A DNA stretch of 64,000 bases, taken from contig JADNYJ010000038.1 in assembly GCA_015501075.1 (NCBI GenBank), forward strand, positions 62,001-126,000. Direction: 5' to 3'. Positions 12,201-26,617 of the stretch are shown one piece after another. The stretch is from Gymnopilus junonius. Lineage: Eukaryota > Basidiomycota > Agaricomycetes > Agaricales > Galerinaceae. Every line of letters starts with the position of its first letter. The stretch's first letter is position 1. A program made the position numbers and the translations under genes. The notes beneath the pieces were generated by a model that was given only the letters and a program-made list of their open reading frames with translations, was not told the origin of the DNA and ran no database searches.

Positions 12201-13232
12201 GTCTCTGTCGCGCTGTTCGTGTTCCCTATCTCGCTCCTTTTCATTATGCTCGCGTTCCCTTTCTCTCTGTTCTCGTTCCCTTTCCCTCTGTTCACGTTCC
12301 TTTTCGCGTGCGCGCTCTTTTTCGTGCTCCCGTTCGCGCTCCTTTTCCCTCTGGCGTTCCGTCTCCCGTTCGCGCTCTCTTTCCCTATATTCGCGCTCTT
12401 TAAGCCGCTCTTGTTCTCTTTCCGCATCTTTTGCCAATTCCCTCTCGCGGTCCTTATCACGGGTCCTGGTTCGTTCTCTCTCTTGATCTTGCTCCTTCGC
12501 TGGCTGCCTGGTCCTCTCTCTTTCACCAACCCTTTCTCTTCTTCTGTCGCGTTCCTTTTCTTTCGTCCGTTCCCTATCTCGCCTGTTATGTTCTTGCGGT
12601 CGATCTTTCTCCTCATTGTAAGGCCGATATTTTTCTAACGGGTCGGTCCTTTCCAGAAATTTTGATGGCCCTTCAGCCTGCTTCGATGTAGGGGGAAGGT
12701 GTGTCGGGAGCCAAACCTCATGTTGGGCAGAAGTGGGTTCGATTTGCGAGCTACTGGCAAGAGGAGCAATTTTGGTAGGGATTTGGTGCTGAGTCCGTGT
12801 CCTTGTTGAATAGGATGGGCGCGTAATCGGAGGGGGTAGTGGTTGGGGTTTATCGTCATTATAGTCGTGATATTTCGTGGGAGTGGCCTTGGGTAACGGC
12901 TGGACGTATGTAGATGGAACAGCGTGGCTCGTAGGTGCGTAAGTGGAGTGCTGTGAAGCTGGTATCGTAGGCGCTGTGTTGCTCGAGGGTATTGGTTTAT
13001 CGTATGATGTGACTGGGATCGAAGGTGGATGTTTAGCTGCACGACTAGAACTTCGCTTTTCAGTATGCTGACGAGAAGTCTGAATTGGGGCAACATTATC
13101 GTGAGCCCGGTTTGGCTTCGGTGAATCTCGGTCAGGATCAGCGTTAGGAATCCAGAACTTGTATGTGTCTCGTGAGGCAGACTTAGAATGGCCCGTCTGG
13201 GTATCATGAAGACGTGAGAAGAAACTTTTCAT
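6206..13232 (-). CDS. Giant disordered protein with mixed-charge RE/RD domain, unknown function
   Basis: Eight exons join in frame: 13232-11607, 11561-11331, 11274-11196, 11146-11025, 10974-10408, 10354-8434, 8387-6541 and 6487-6206. The product is about 2224 aa. Exons 1, 6 and 7 are long; the small exons 3 and 4 are supported by phase agreement, though exon 3's donor (gtctac) is weak. The protein is mostly Ser, Thr, Pro and Gln rich and probably unfolded. Residues about 200-400 are an almost pure Arg-Glu/Arg-Asp stretch that could form a single long helix or a nuclear mixed-charge domain as in U1-70K. A short motif with the pattern aromatic/His-x-x-W-x-P recurs three times. The C-terminus is basic (RRRGTRYKR). 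I recognise no enzyme domain. The whole reading frame is free of stops, which argues for a functional gene. Confidence 0.75.
12030..12640 (-). repeat. Coding low-complexity tract of RE/RD repeats
   Basis: On the minus strand this stretch encodes nearly uninterrupted alternation of Arg with Glu or Asp (units such as REREREQ and RDRERER). On the plus strand it shows as repeated cgctc/cgttc/ctttccct words. It lies inside exon 1 of the giant disordered protein. The codons vary (cgc, cga, cgt, agg for Arg), so the repetition seems to be kept at the protein level and not only by recent DNA slippage. Confidence 0.85.
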
Positions 13233-14056
13233 ACAGAGGTCGGGAGCGAGAGTCTAAGGATATTCTGTTATGGACCCAATTCGTTGAAAGAAAAACAAAA
13301 CAGGAGGTAGACACGCTTCAGGAAGCAATAACGGCTTTCTGTCGACATGAGGCGGAAGGAAGGCACGGCGCGTGCTGTCTGCCCAACCTGCCTTTCGGGG
13401 AACACACTGCTTATATGTAATCGAGTCACAGCAAATTTATTTTCAGAAATGTATACCGAATACATGAAAAGGATGTATGTACGCCAAATCGGCAAAGCAG
13501 ACAGTCTGAACGACCTGCAACATGCCAAGGCTTCTGCCCGTAGAGCTCGGCTGAACTGACCCCAAAACGAAGGCAGAACAACGCACTGCATTCCGGGCAT
13601 CGATCTTACACGATTTTGACTCATTACAGGACAGTAGAGCAGCTGAAAGGCTGTTGGAAACGCGAAGTTCCCCTGTCGAGACAATTTAAGGATCGTGTAT
13701 CATTCGAACTAGAAGCAAATATGGAGGGAAAGAGGATAATAAAATTGGATACGAAAAATGTCGAGCCAAGTTGGTCTGAAGGTTGAGTGCATTTTATGGC
13801 TAAAGGGGCGTGGGAAATAACATGAGTAAGCCTCGGCTATGGCCGGGCCCCCTTGAGGCATTGACTCTTCGGTATCGCACAACATATTACTTCGACTTCC
13901 ACTCGTCTTGAAATCCCAGTGGTCACTTTTCTATATTCCTCTTTATATCATTAGCGGACCCCTAATTCACCCTTGCCCCATCTTGTCCTATTTGCATGGT
14001 GTGCTTGCTTCCAACATTTCTCAACCCCATTCTGATCCATCTTATAGAACGACACG
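13233..14056. other. Intergenic region between divergent genes
   Basis: This 824-bp stretch separates the start of the giant disordered protein (minus) from the start of the USP7-type gene (plus) and must hold both promoters. I see only short scattered reading frames with no family features. There is no convincing tRNA and no repeat. A run of pyrimidine-rich sequence lies within 150 bp of the USP7 start, as is common before fungal start codons. Confidence 0.6.
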
Positions 14057-18306
<4,250 letters not shown>

Positions 18307-18515
18307 TCATCGTCGGTAGGTAGATCGCTTAGTTTAAGTACCATTGATTCATCTCATACTATATGCAACCTTTGTCATCACTGTACTTCTCAATTCACTT
18401 TTGTCTGCATCGGAGGGATCACATGTAAGACATCTTACTAGAGGTGAAATCAGAAAGAAAAACATTGCCCAGGATATTACACAAATGAGGTGGTATATAT
18501 GCCAACGACGTGTAT

Positions 18516-19331
18516 CTACTTTCGCTTCTTTGTTTTCTTGCCCTAGTAAGACTGTGTTGGTAAATACGTGTGATGTGCATCGGGCAAACTCACAGATTTT
18601 GAAGCAGCAGAACCTTCGTTGTCGCTTGTCGCAGTAATTTCTGATGCAGTTGTTGGGGACAACAGCCCGTTGGCTGCTTTACTCGCCACTGCTGTTGTGT
18701 CAATAACACCCTTCGATGGTTTGAGTTCGAATTTTGATTCTAGATTCAGTTGCATAAATTATGCATCGGGTCGAGAGTACTTGAAGCATACCAATTTCTG
18801 CTTTTGTTCCATTGATGTGTTCAAAAGCGGCGCGTATTTTCTCATTCGCCAGCATTTCATTTGCGGTAGGAAAGATGACCTGACCCCAGCCCTCCACAAA
18901 CGAATTGGCCTCAGCGACCACTTCCATGATCTCAGCCTCCAATTCCTTCTCCGCAGCTAGCAAGCTATTCCATAGCTCGTCGCCAATGGAGCCTTTCTGG
19001 AGTAAACTTTGCAAGGCCGGCTTGTCTTCACGAATGCGGAGGACACGTTGCACATCTGCCATAGCGCGTCGAACAAGAGCTGACTTGAGAAGAGCATCGT
19101 GGGCAGGTGGATCGGTCTTTTGGAGAAGAGTAATATATGCATTGCGTTCAGGATGCGAAGGAAAGTATGGTTCGTAGACCATTGCTATATGAAGCGCGTT
19201 TTTGTAATTAAACTGAGTGATAAATTGGGAAGTGACATACTGGATGTATGTTTACGATAGAAATAACTGAAAACAAATAGGCCGCCAAAGATGATAATAA
19301 CGTAGGCAACGGGGACCAGCACGGAAGCCAT
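18516..19331 (-). CDS. SEC66: ER translocon Sec63-complex subunit SEC66 (Sec71)
   Basis: SEC66/Sec71 is the single-pass subunit of the Sec62/Sec63 complex that drives post-translational import into the ER. Four exons (19331-19241, 19184-18792, 18739-18594, 18542-18516) give 218 aa with consistent phases. The N-terminus MASVLVPVAY starts a lone membrane helix, followed by basic YRKH. The conserved core reads EPYFPSHPERNAY, LLKSALVRRAMADVQRV, IREDKPALQSLLQKG and NSFVEGWGQVIF. The tail is Lys-rich (GKKTKKRK), as in related fungal proteins. The start at 19331 was preferred to an ATG at 19444 in another frame because it gives the conserved opening. It sits 286 bp from the divergent citrate synthase start. 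Confidence 0.92.
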
Positions 19332-19617
19332 CCTGGACGGGGTGAAATAATCGGGTTGACGTGTTCGACGGTAAGGATGCGCTGGCGATTAATTGGTGAG
19401 CGGACAATATCGCTGTGTATGTTCTTGCTTGGTTTGGAAGGCATTGATTAGATAATATATGCGGCAAACCCCAGATTAACCCCTGAGAACCCCACGGGAC
19501 ATCCGCTAAAGCGTCAACCGGGGTCCGAATCAGGAGCTTGAATATTTATTTACGTAAAAAGAATGGACCCTGCATAGACCCTCCGATTTACTCTTTTCCT
19601 CCTTCCGAGACTTTACG

Positions 19618-21792
19618 ATGCTTTCTAGATCTGCCAGTGCTCTTTCTCGTACAGCTTGCCTCCCCAGGGCTCCTCAGCGCTTGGCCCAGCGCTTTGCATC
19701 GACCAAGGTTCGTGCAATAAACTAGCGCCTGTGCTCATCGGTCGCTCATCGTCTTCTTGCCTCTAGTCACTACGAGAAACCTTGCAGGAAGTCATTCCCG
19801 CCAAGCAGGAGCAACTCAAGAAGCTTGTAAGAGTTAAATATTCTCCGTCGACGCTTACCGACACCCGTCCACCCATTCACAGAAAGCTGAGCACAGTCAA
19901 GCGGTACTCGGTGAAGTAAAGGTATGGCTCTATACCCTGTTCTAGCAGATCATGCCAACTGAGGGACTTCTTAGGTCGAGAATGTCATTGGTGGTATGCG
20001 TGGCCTGAAGGCCATGTTGTGGGAGGCATCCGTTCTGGATCCCATTGAAGTATGCTTATTTCACCACCACTTTTGTTAGCAAAATTTCTGATGCACCTAA
20101 AGGGCATTAGGTTCCATGGTCTCTCTATCCCCGACTGTCAAAAGGTCCTCCCGCCTGCTCCCGGAGGCAAAGAAATCATTCCAGAGAGTATGCTTTGGCT
20201 CCTCCTTACTGGACAGGTCCCCACGCCTGAGCAAACAGCGGGACTTTCTCGAGAGTTTGCGGAAAAGGGTGAACTTCCCAAATTTATTGAGGAACTCATT
20301 GATTCGTATGCACCACATCTCTACGGCTCTGATGCTGTAGCCTCATAGTCATCTACTAGTTTCCCAAAGACCCTGCACCCCATGACGCAACTGGGCATGG
20401 CTGTTGCTGCTCTGAACCACGACAGTTCATTCCAGGCAGCTTATGAGAAAGGCATCAAAAATCAGAATATTGGACCCATACCTTGGAGGACTGCATCAAT
20501 TTGATTGCCCGTCTTCCTGCTCTTGCCGCACGCATTTATCGCAACGTGTATAATCCAGGTGCTGAACTACCCGCTATCAATAAGGATCTTGACCTTGTTG
20601 GTAGGTACTGCATAATTCGTTACTAGGTCTTATATTAACGAATATGACGATAGGAAACTATTCCAATCTTCTCGGTTATGGCGACAACCAGAGTCTGGAC
20701 AGAGTACTTACGACTTTACATCGCGTTACACGGTGACCATGAAGGAGGCAATGCTTCTGCACACACTGCGCGTAAGTTATAGCCATTAAAATCTCTCGAC
20801 TTGCTGACTTATGGTGTCTCAATTCTAGACTTGGTTGGCTCTACCCTTTCGGATCCATATCTGTCCTATTCTGCTGCCCTTTTCGCCCTTGCTGGTCCTC
20901 TTCACGGGTCAGTTCTCACTTTATCATGGTCATGATGATCTCTGATTCATGGAATATAGCCTCGCCAATCAGGAGGTCTTGAGGTGGCAATTGTCAATGC
21001 AGAAGGAACTCGGTAATGACATCACCCATGAAAGGATCAAAGAGTACCTCTGGGAAGACTCTCAAGAGCGGTCAAGTTGTTCCCGGGGTTTGTTTGGTGT
21101 TCTCAGTGATGATAGTACTCTTCTTACGGTTTTCTCTATGCAGTTATGGACACGGTGTTCTGCGCAATCCTGACCCACGGTTCATCGCCCTCCAAGAGTT
21201 CTGCCGAAACTCGTCCCGAGTTGAAGAGCAGTCCCATCATTGACCTCGTCAATAAGGTCAGTGATTTTTCTTTCTACATTGTGTCCTGTTGACCGTCCCC
21301 TTTTGAAGACATTCCAAGTCGCTCCTGATGTTTTGAAAGAGCATGGAAAGGTATGTTGCGAAAGCTTTGTTTATTGAAATCGTTGGTGATTCATTTAAAC
21401 CATGAAACAGACCAAGAATCCTTACCCTAAACGTTGATGCTACTTCGGGATGCGTCCTCTATCACTATGGCCTTACGCAATTCAAGGTAGGCGGTCACTC
21501 GGCACTCGTTGCCCACCTCTCCTTTCTAAAACAGTCTTCTTTTAGTACTACACTGTGATATTTGGAGGTTTCTAGAGGTAATTTCATTTAATCGACTCTA
21601 ATCAGCACGACTAAACACTCGGATAGCTCTTGGTGCATTGACGCAGCTTGTCTGGGCACGGGCCCTGGGATTGCCACTCGAAAGACCCAAATGTAAGTGT
21701 CTGAATGTTGTGCATCGCCCCTGATACTCTGTTAAACCCATTGTTAGCACTCTCCATGGACGTCATCGAGAAGCTCATCCAAGAGCGCTTAA
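19618..21792 (+). pseudogene. CIT1: Mitochondrial citrate synthase, reading frame broken by several one-base indels
   Basis: Citrate synthase condenses oxaloacetate with acetyl-CoA in the mitochondrial matrix. The leader (MLSRSASALSRTACL) and the core (GGMRGLKAMLWEASVLDP, FHGLSIPDCQ, PESMLWLLLTGQVP) are clear. Catalytic residues survive: His in GPLHGLANQEVLRW, His in YGHGVLRNPDPRF, Asp in VDATSG. Small exons and 50-nt introns are normal. The frame however breaks repeatedly: one base is missing in the A run at 20457-20461, and one is extra near 20697, 21052-21054, 21085-21088, 21204, 21429-21431 and 21567. Most of these are in homopolymers or duplicate a neighbouring base. Apart from the indels the protein is essentially perfect, with no missense decay visible. 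That fits consensus error better than an old pseudogene, so the real gene may be intact. The end at 21792 assumes one more such indel. Confidence 0.8.
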
Positions 21793-22178
21793 TTGGAAAG
21801 TTAAGCCCAAAAATAGACATTTCCGGACTAGGATGTATTTATACAGGTCATTGATTGGGGAACTTGGGATAATTTACTGAAGAGTAGACGGATGAAATGT
21901 TACAACATATTTGGCATTATCAACTTTTACAAAAAAAAACTTCATTTCCTCCCTGACGTATGACGACCGATGAGTTAAAAAAGAGCGTAGATAGAAGAGT
22001 TAACTGAGCATAAATAAAAAAGGACAACGTCACTAATAATGACCTAGAGAAGGTCCCAAGGTTTAAATATCCTACATGACGAGACACACATCGACATGGG
22101 TATACTGTGGTGTCACGAAAGCAGCATTGACGAGACGATTCGTATAAAAAGCTAAAGCGAAAAGACGGGAGTTCCCAC
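21793..22178. other. Convergent 3' region
   Basis: This 386-bp AT-rich stretch lies between the 3' ends of citrate synthase (plus) and the unknown Pro/Gly-tail gene (minus). It contains A runs and ataaa-like words that could be polyadenylation signals for either gene. I see no coding feature. Confidence 0.5.
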
Positions 22179-22319
22179 TCAGAATCTTCTGATCTGCCCT
22201 TGAGGAGGGCCAGTTTGAGGGTGAGGCATCTGTCCAGGAGGGGCGGGGAGGACGACCACCGTAGCCCCCTGGAGGAACAGGGCCCAGAGGGAAGGCCTAC
22301 CGGACGCCCTTGCGGCGGG

Positions 22320-22620
22320 GGTCCCGGCCTGCCATTGGGTCCTATGCCAGGTGGAGGTGGACCATAACCAGCTGGAGGACCCGGCTGACCAGGTGGGGCC
22401 AAAACCTCCTGCCGGAGGGGGCCTTGGCCTGGGGGACCGTAACCGGCCGGAGGCGGACCTTGACCAGGTGGTCCATAGCCACCAGGGGGAGGACCAGCGG
22501 ATGGAGGACCGTAACCAGCAGGTGGCGGACCTCTACCAGGCGGGAAGCCGCCGGGGGGAAGAGGATAGGCTCCTGGTGCAGGGGGGCGACCGCCTTGCAT
22601 AGGACCTGGCATCGGGCCTC
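22320..22620 (-). repeat. Coding GYGPP/PPG repeat tract
   Basis: The minus strand encodes tandem imperfect units of the form PPPAGYGPP(G/S), with at least four clear copies, then PPGPMQGG-type sequence. It forms the C-terminal tail of the unknown gene. Such tracts are prone to slippage and to assembly trouble, and the frame also shifts within it near 22200-22290. Confidence 0.7.
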
Positions 22621-22855
22621 CATTGGGTGGCGGCTGAGGAGGGCGTTGTTGGGGACCAGGGGATTAGGACTTGGTCCTGGTCCCGGACGACCTTGTGGTG
22701 GAGGACCGCTCGCTGGACCAGGATCACGAAGAGAAACGGGTGCTGGACGGACCATTGGGAGCCGGATTTGGATTGGATGGCGGTGGAGGGTTCTTCTCTG
22801 CAGCTTTTATGATTTCATCGCTATATTAAGGAATGTCAATATAGTGGTTGACAAC

Positions 22856-22882
22856 GTGTGTGTGAGAGAGAGAGAAAGAGAC
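22856..22882. repeat. Short GT/GA simple-sequence tract in an intron
   Basis: A gtgtgtgtga run merges into gagagagaga within the predicted intron of the unknown gene, next to its splice donor. It is a microsatellite-type repeat. Confidence 0.7.
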
Positions 22883-23730
22883 GAACTCGAGAAGGTTGAG
22901 AGCAGCGCAAAGAACGACCCATTCGACGCAGTCCTCGTTCCCCTCTCCAAGAGTCTGCCAGACAGCCTTTTCCTCAGGAGTCTTGCCGGTGATGCTGATA
23001 CGGGTCCCACCGCCATTAGGGCCGGGAGGATTCTTTTGTATTTTACCAAACTCGATACGCTTGGGGGGATGTTGTGGCCAGCGTAGGCAAAATAGAACAT
23101 GCTCCAGAAGGCAGCATTAGGATTAGGCTTTGATATTTGGAAGAGGGGAAGATCGGGGAATCGGGGGAAGGGAGGGAAAGTTTGTAAATGGGGGAGATGA
23201 CGCCGGTATTGGCGATGGACCACTTGAGATTGCGGGAGGCCTCGCAGCGGACGACACGAGAGGAGGCAGAGGAGGAATGGCCGGGATCGGAGGCAGAGGC
23301 CTTTCCCGGCTCGCGGGGGCGGGGCGGGAAGAGCTTGGCGACACAGAGATCGCCCTGGGGAGAAGGGTGAGGAGATAGTTCTCTGTGTTCTGGCGGGAGG
23401 TGAGCAGGAGCAGATGGGACAAGAGGGGACTGACGTAGTTTGTGTGCAGATAGGAATAGAGGATGTTGGAGGGCTGGCCTGTGATGGGGTGAGTGTGAGT
23501 GGACAGAGAAAAGGAGACGACGGACCATGGGGCGTGACAATGAGCGTGGGAGATGGTTGGGGATGGGCGGGTGTGTGGGGGAGGTGTAGACGGCGTATAT
23601 GGCTGCAGAACAGGTCAGAGCGCGCACCGCCAGACAGAACAGACATACCGGCCATGACAGACAAGAGCTCGCACAGCAGTCACGCGTGACAGGTCTGCTT
23701 GTTTATCGATCCACTGCGACCAACTCAGTC

Positions 23731-26203
23731 ATGAAAAATCTGAAAAAGTGGCCGGTATGTTTTCCGTCTGTCCTCCTCTCTCCCCCTCATTTCTCTCCCC
23801 AGCTCGGCCGCAAGAGCTCCCAGGACTCCAACTCGTCCAAGAAAGAGTCCAAGCCGAGTCCGGTCTCCTTCTCTCGCCCTCCCCGCCTCCCCCGCCATCA
23901 AAGAACCCCCTCCCCAGCAAATTCACCCTGCCCCATCCATCTATCCCGTCTCCCAGTCCTCCTCCTCCGCCCCCCGATCCCAGCCCCAGCCCCAGCCAGA
24001 TCAACGCCGGTCGCCCCCGACACCCCTGCCCTCCTATCGTCGTCGTCAGTCCTGATGCCCCCTCCGACCCTGCCCATCGCGCCACCCCCCAGGCCTCCGC
24101 TGCAGACAGACTCTCTCTGGGTCTCGACCATCCAAACGGAACCGTTCCCCGCACCGCTATCAACCGTCTTCGTGCCGGTCCGAAGGACACCATACCCATC
24201 GTCGGCAAACCCCCACGCAAGCAGCGCAGCAGCCGCTTTGTCGTCACCGAAAAGGTAGAGATCGAGCGTCTGCCCCCCTTCATGGGTTCGTCTTTCCCCC
24301 TCTTGCCTTCTCCTTGCTCCTTATGCATTCATCTCATCAGAAACCCCTCCGAGCGAGCGTCCCCAGTTGTTTATCAAGAAGCTCCACCAATGCCGTGTCT
24401 TGTTTGACTTTAACGATGCTAGTGCAGAGCTCAAGGGCAAGCAAATCAAAGCACAGACCCTTCATGAAATGCTCGAATACATTACCACCCAGCGAGGTGT
24501 CATCACTGAGAACATATACCCAGAGGTCGTCAACATGGTCAGTCCTTGCCTCATTTGCTCACGCCTCGTGTCCCTCATTCTATTCCCCAGTTTGCCACCA
24601 ACCTCTTCCGCTCGATACCCCCACCTGTCAATCCGACCGGAGAAGCTTTTGACCCAGAGGAGGATGAACCCGTGCTCGAACTCGCTTGGCCACATTTACA
24701 GATTGTCTATGAATTCTTCCTCAGGTTCGTTGAAAGTCAGGACTTCAACACAAACTTGGCCAAGCGATACATCGACCAACCTTTTGTCCTCAACCTTCTT
24801 GAGCTATTCGACTCTGAGGATCCCGCGAACGCGACTTTTAAAGACCACGCTCCATCGTATTTATGGAAAGTTCCTCATCTCCGCGCCTTCATTCGTCGCT
24901 CAATCAACAATGTCTTTTTCCAATTCGTCTATGAAACTGAACGCCATAACGGCATCGCCGAGCTCCTTGAGATCTTGGGTTCTATCATTAACGGTTTTGC
25001 CCTTCCTCTAAAGGAGGAGCACAAAACTTTCTTGACTCGTGTGCTCATTCCATTGCACAAAGTCAAGAGCCTTTCCATGTTACCATCCACAATTGGCCTA
25101 TTGCGTTGTCCAGTTCCTGGAAAAGGATCCTCACTCGCTGAGGAAGTCATGTTGGGTCTTCTCAAGTATTGGCCAAAGGTGAATTCACAAAGGAGGTCAT
25201 GTTCCTACATGAGGTGGAAGAAGTGTTGGACGTCACCGACCCCGTGGAATTCCAAAGATCCAGGTGCCCTTGTTCCAGCAGCTCGCGAGATGCATCAACA
25301 GCCAACACTTCCAAGTCGCGGAGCGAGCCTTGTTATATTGGAATAACGAATACGTTGTCAATCTCATGAGCGACAACCTCCCGGTTGTCTTACCGATAGT
25401 CTTCCCTGCTCTATATACCAACTCCAAGTCGCACTGGAATCGGTGAGTCTGTCCTGATCGACCTCTTTTTCCTTTTTGATTTTAATGTACCTGCAAGGAC
25501 AATTCATGGCATGGTGTACAATGCCCTGAAATTATTCATGGAGATCAATCCAGATCTTTTTGATGAATCCATGCACCAGTACAAGCAAAACAAGCTCGAG
25601 TTGGTACAATCGTTCAGAGAAAGTTTCCCCCGTTCACGTACTTTTTTTTTTTTTTTTTTTCAACAGGGAGCAAGAGCATGCCGTGCACCAATATAATGCG
25701 TGGTTGAAGATGCGGGAACTGGCGTTGAAGAATGCGCCTGGTGGTAAGATGCCTGAAGTTATGTTGAGCCATATCGGGCACCACCGCCACCACCTTCCGC
25801 TGTTGATGACGCAGACATTCTGGACCTTTCACTTGAGTTGAACGCAGCCTCGATCGATGAAGTACCGGGTGATCTGGATGAATCAGGAATTGAGAGAGTG
25901 CCTACGGCCGATCCTGGTCTGGATGTACGTCCATGACCCTTCGAGATGGTAGATATCGGGCTATAACATCGTCCTTTTCTTTTTCTAAGAGACCCATTCC
26001 GCAAGTTGGCAATCATGAACATTCCGCTGAAGGACTGCACGTGCGCCGGAGAAGTGTTCTCCCAGGTATTTGTTTTTCCGTTTGGCCTTTTGAGGAACGC
26101 AAAAAGTTTATAACATCTTCGTCTGAACAGTCGATCCGACTGTATTACAGATCTTGAGGCGCATCGAAGTTTGGATGACCCAACGCCACAGAGGTCTCGC
26201 TAA
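23731..26203 (+). pseudogene. RTS1: PP2A B56/B' regulatory subunit, frame broken by many one-base indels
   Basis: B56 subunits direct protein phosphatase 2A to its substrates; yeast Rts1 is the homologue. Exon 1 encodes MKNLKKWP, then an intron, then LGRKSSQDSNSSKK. After a Pro/Ser-rich region comes the conserved HEAT-like core: [94 protein letters not shown] and [14 protein letters not shown]. The tail after an intron at 25600-25666 reads [17 protein letters not shown] and ends near LDDPTPQRSR at 26203. Frame breaks occur near 23870, 24823, 24837, 24874, 25081 (extra), 25130, 25188, 25255, about 25770 and 26151, mostly lost bases in short homopolymers. The protein is otherwise well conserved, so the damage may be in the sequence and not the organism. 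Confidence 0.82.
25642..25660 (+). repeat. Poly-T tract in a PP2A B56 intron
   Basis: Nineteen consecutive T bases precede caacag, the acceptor of the intron 25600-25666. It acts as an extreme polypyrimidine tract. Its true length is uncertain because long homopolymers are read poorly. Confidence 0.85.
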
Positions 26204-26431
26204 GTTTGGATGGACAACGGTCATTATTGAGGACAATAATTCTTTACGAGATTTTTACGCCTGGTCATGTTTTTTCTCTCTCTTTCTCTACTATATTCTA
26301 TACCTTGCCTGAAGCATCTACGCAATGCATGACGGAAAATCTACAAAAGTACAGAAAGGCCTGGAACGAGCTCAAAAGGACTGACGCTATGCCAAGGCAC
26401 AGCAAATAGAGCGTATCACGTGATCTCTGCA

Positions 26432-26487
26432 AGGTTCCAGAGAATTCGCAAAGTTTCTGGTCTGTTCCAAATTATGGCATATATAAA
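26432..26487 (+). promoter_or_regulatory. HSP70 promoter: heat-shock-element-like sites and TATA box
   Basis: Between 26432 and 26467 there are several TTC and GAA triplets, including GGTTCCAGAGAATTCG and TTTCTGGTCTGTTCC. The latter has TTC-like units at the 5-bp spacing of heat shock elements, although the middle unit is imperfect. A TATA box (tatataaa, 26480-26487) follows, 130 bp before the HSP70 start. This fits control by heat shock factor. The rest of the 26204-26617 gap shows no other feature. Confidence 0.5.
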
Positions 26488-26617
26488 TCCCAATGTGCAA
26501 GGGCTACCGTTCAGAGTTAATCTTTGCTTTCCGTATTCCACATCTCAGGTTCGACAAGCCCATCGCACCCCACTTGCTAAGGAATCTCATTTCTTAATTA
26601 CAGTCTCCTAATACGCT

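Larger units (their letters stand above)
22179..23655 (-). pseudogene. Conserved-looking fungal protein of unknown function with Pro/Gly tail; frame broken
   Basis: A probable short first exon (23655-23649, reading MA then a split codon) is followed by an intron gtatgt to ctgcag. Protein-like segments then appear in different frames: SNILYSYLHTNYVSPLLSHL, then DLCVAKLFPP, then NLKWSIANTGVISPIYKLSL, then NPNAAFWSMFYFAYAGHN, then RISITGKTPEEKAVWQTLG and EDCVEWVVLCAALNLLEF. After a TC/CA-rich intron the frame resumes with DEIIKAAEKNPPPPS and a Pro/Gly tail with repeated GYGPP units. I do not recognise the family. At least three frame breaks are needed, one at the six-G run 23063-23068. Composition and continuity suggest a real gene damaged by the same one-base indels as its neighbours. 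The 5' end lies 75 bp from the divergent PP2A gene. Confidence 0.55.

Noticed and set aside
11844..12638. Open frames on the plus strand rich in Leu, Phe and Ser that look like membrane helices
   Set aside because: They are the complement of the RE/RD repeat of the giant protein, whose minus-strand frame is continuous over 1.6 kb.
12030..12640. RE/RD tract as a CRISPR-like or satellite repeat
   Set aside because: Units are not of constant length or sequence, codons vary, and the tract stays in frame inside a coding exon.
20457..21570. Programmed frameshifting in citrate synthase
   Set aside because: There are too many sites, of both signs, with no slippery-site pattern. Programmed events do not occur seven times in one enzyme gene.
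23748..24407. Two overlapping long Pro/Ser frames at the 5' end of PP2A B56
   Set aside because: Neither is a separate gene. The true PP2A path moves between them because of an indel; both are parts of one N-terminal region.
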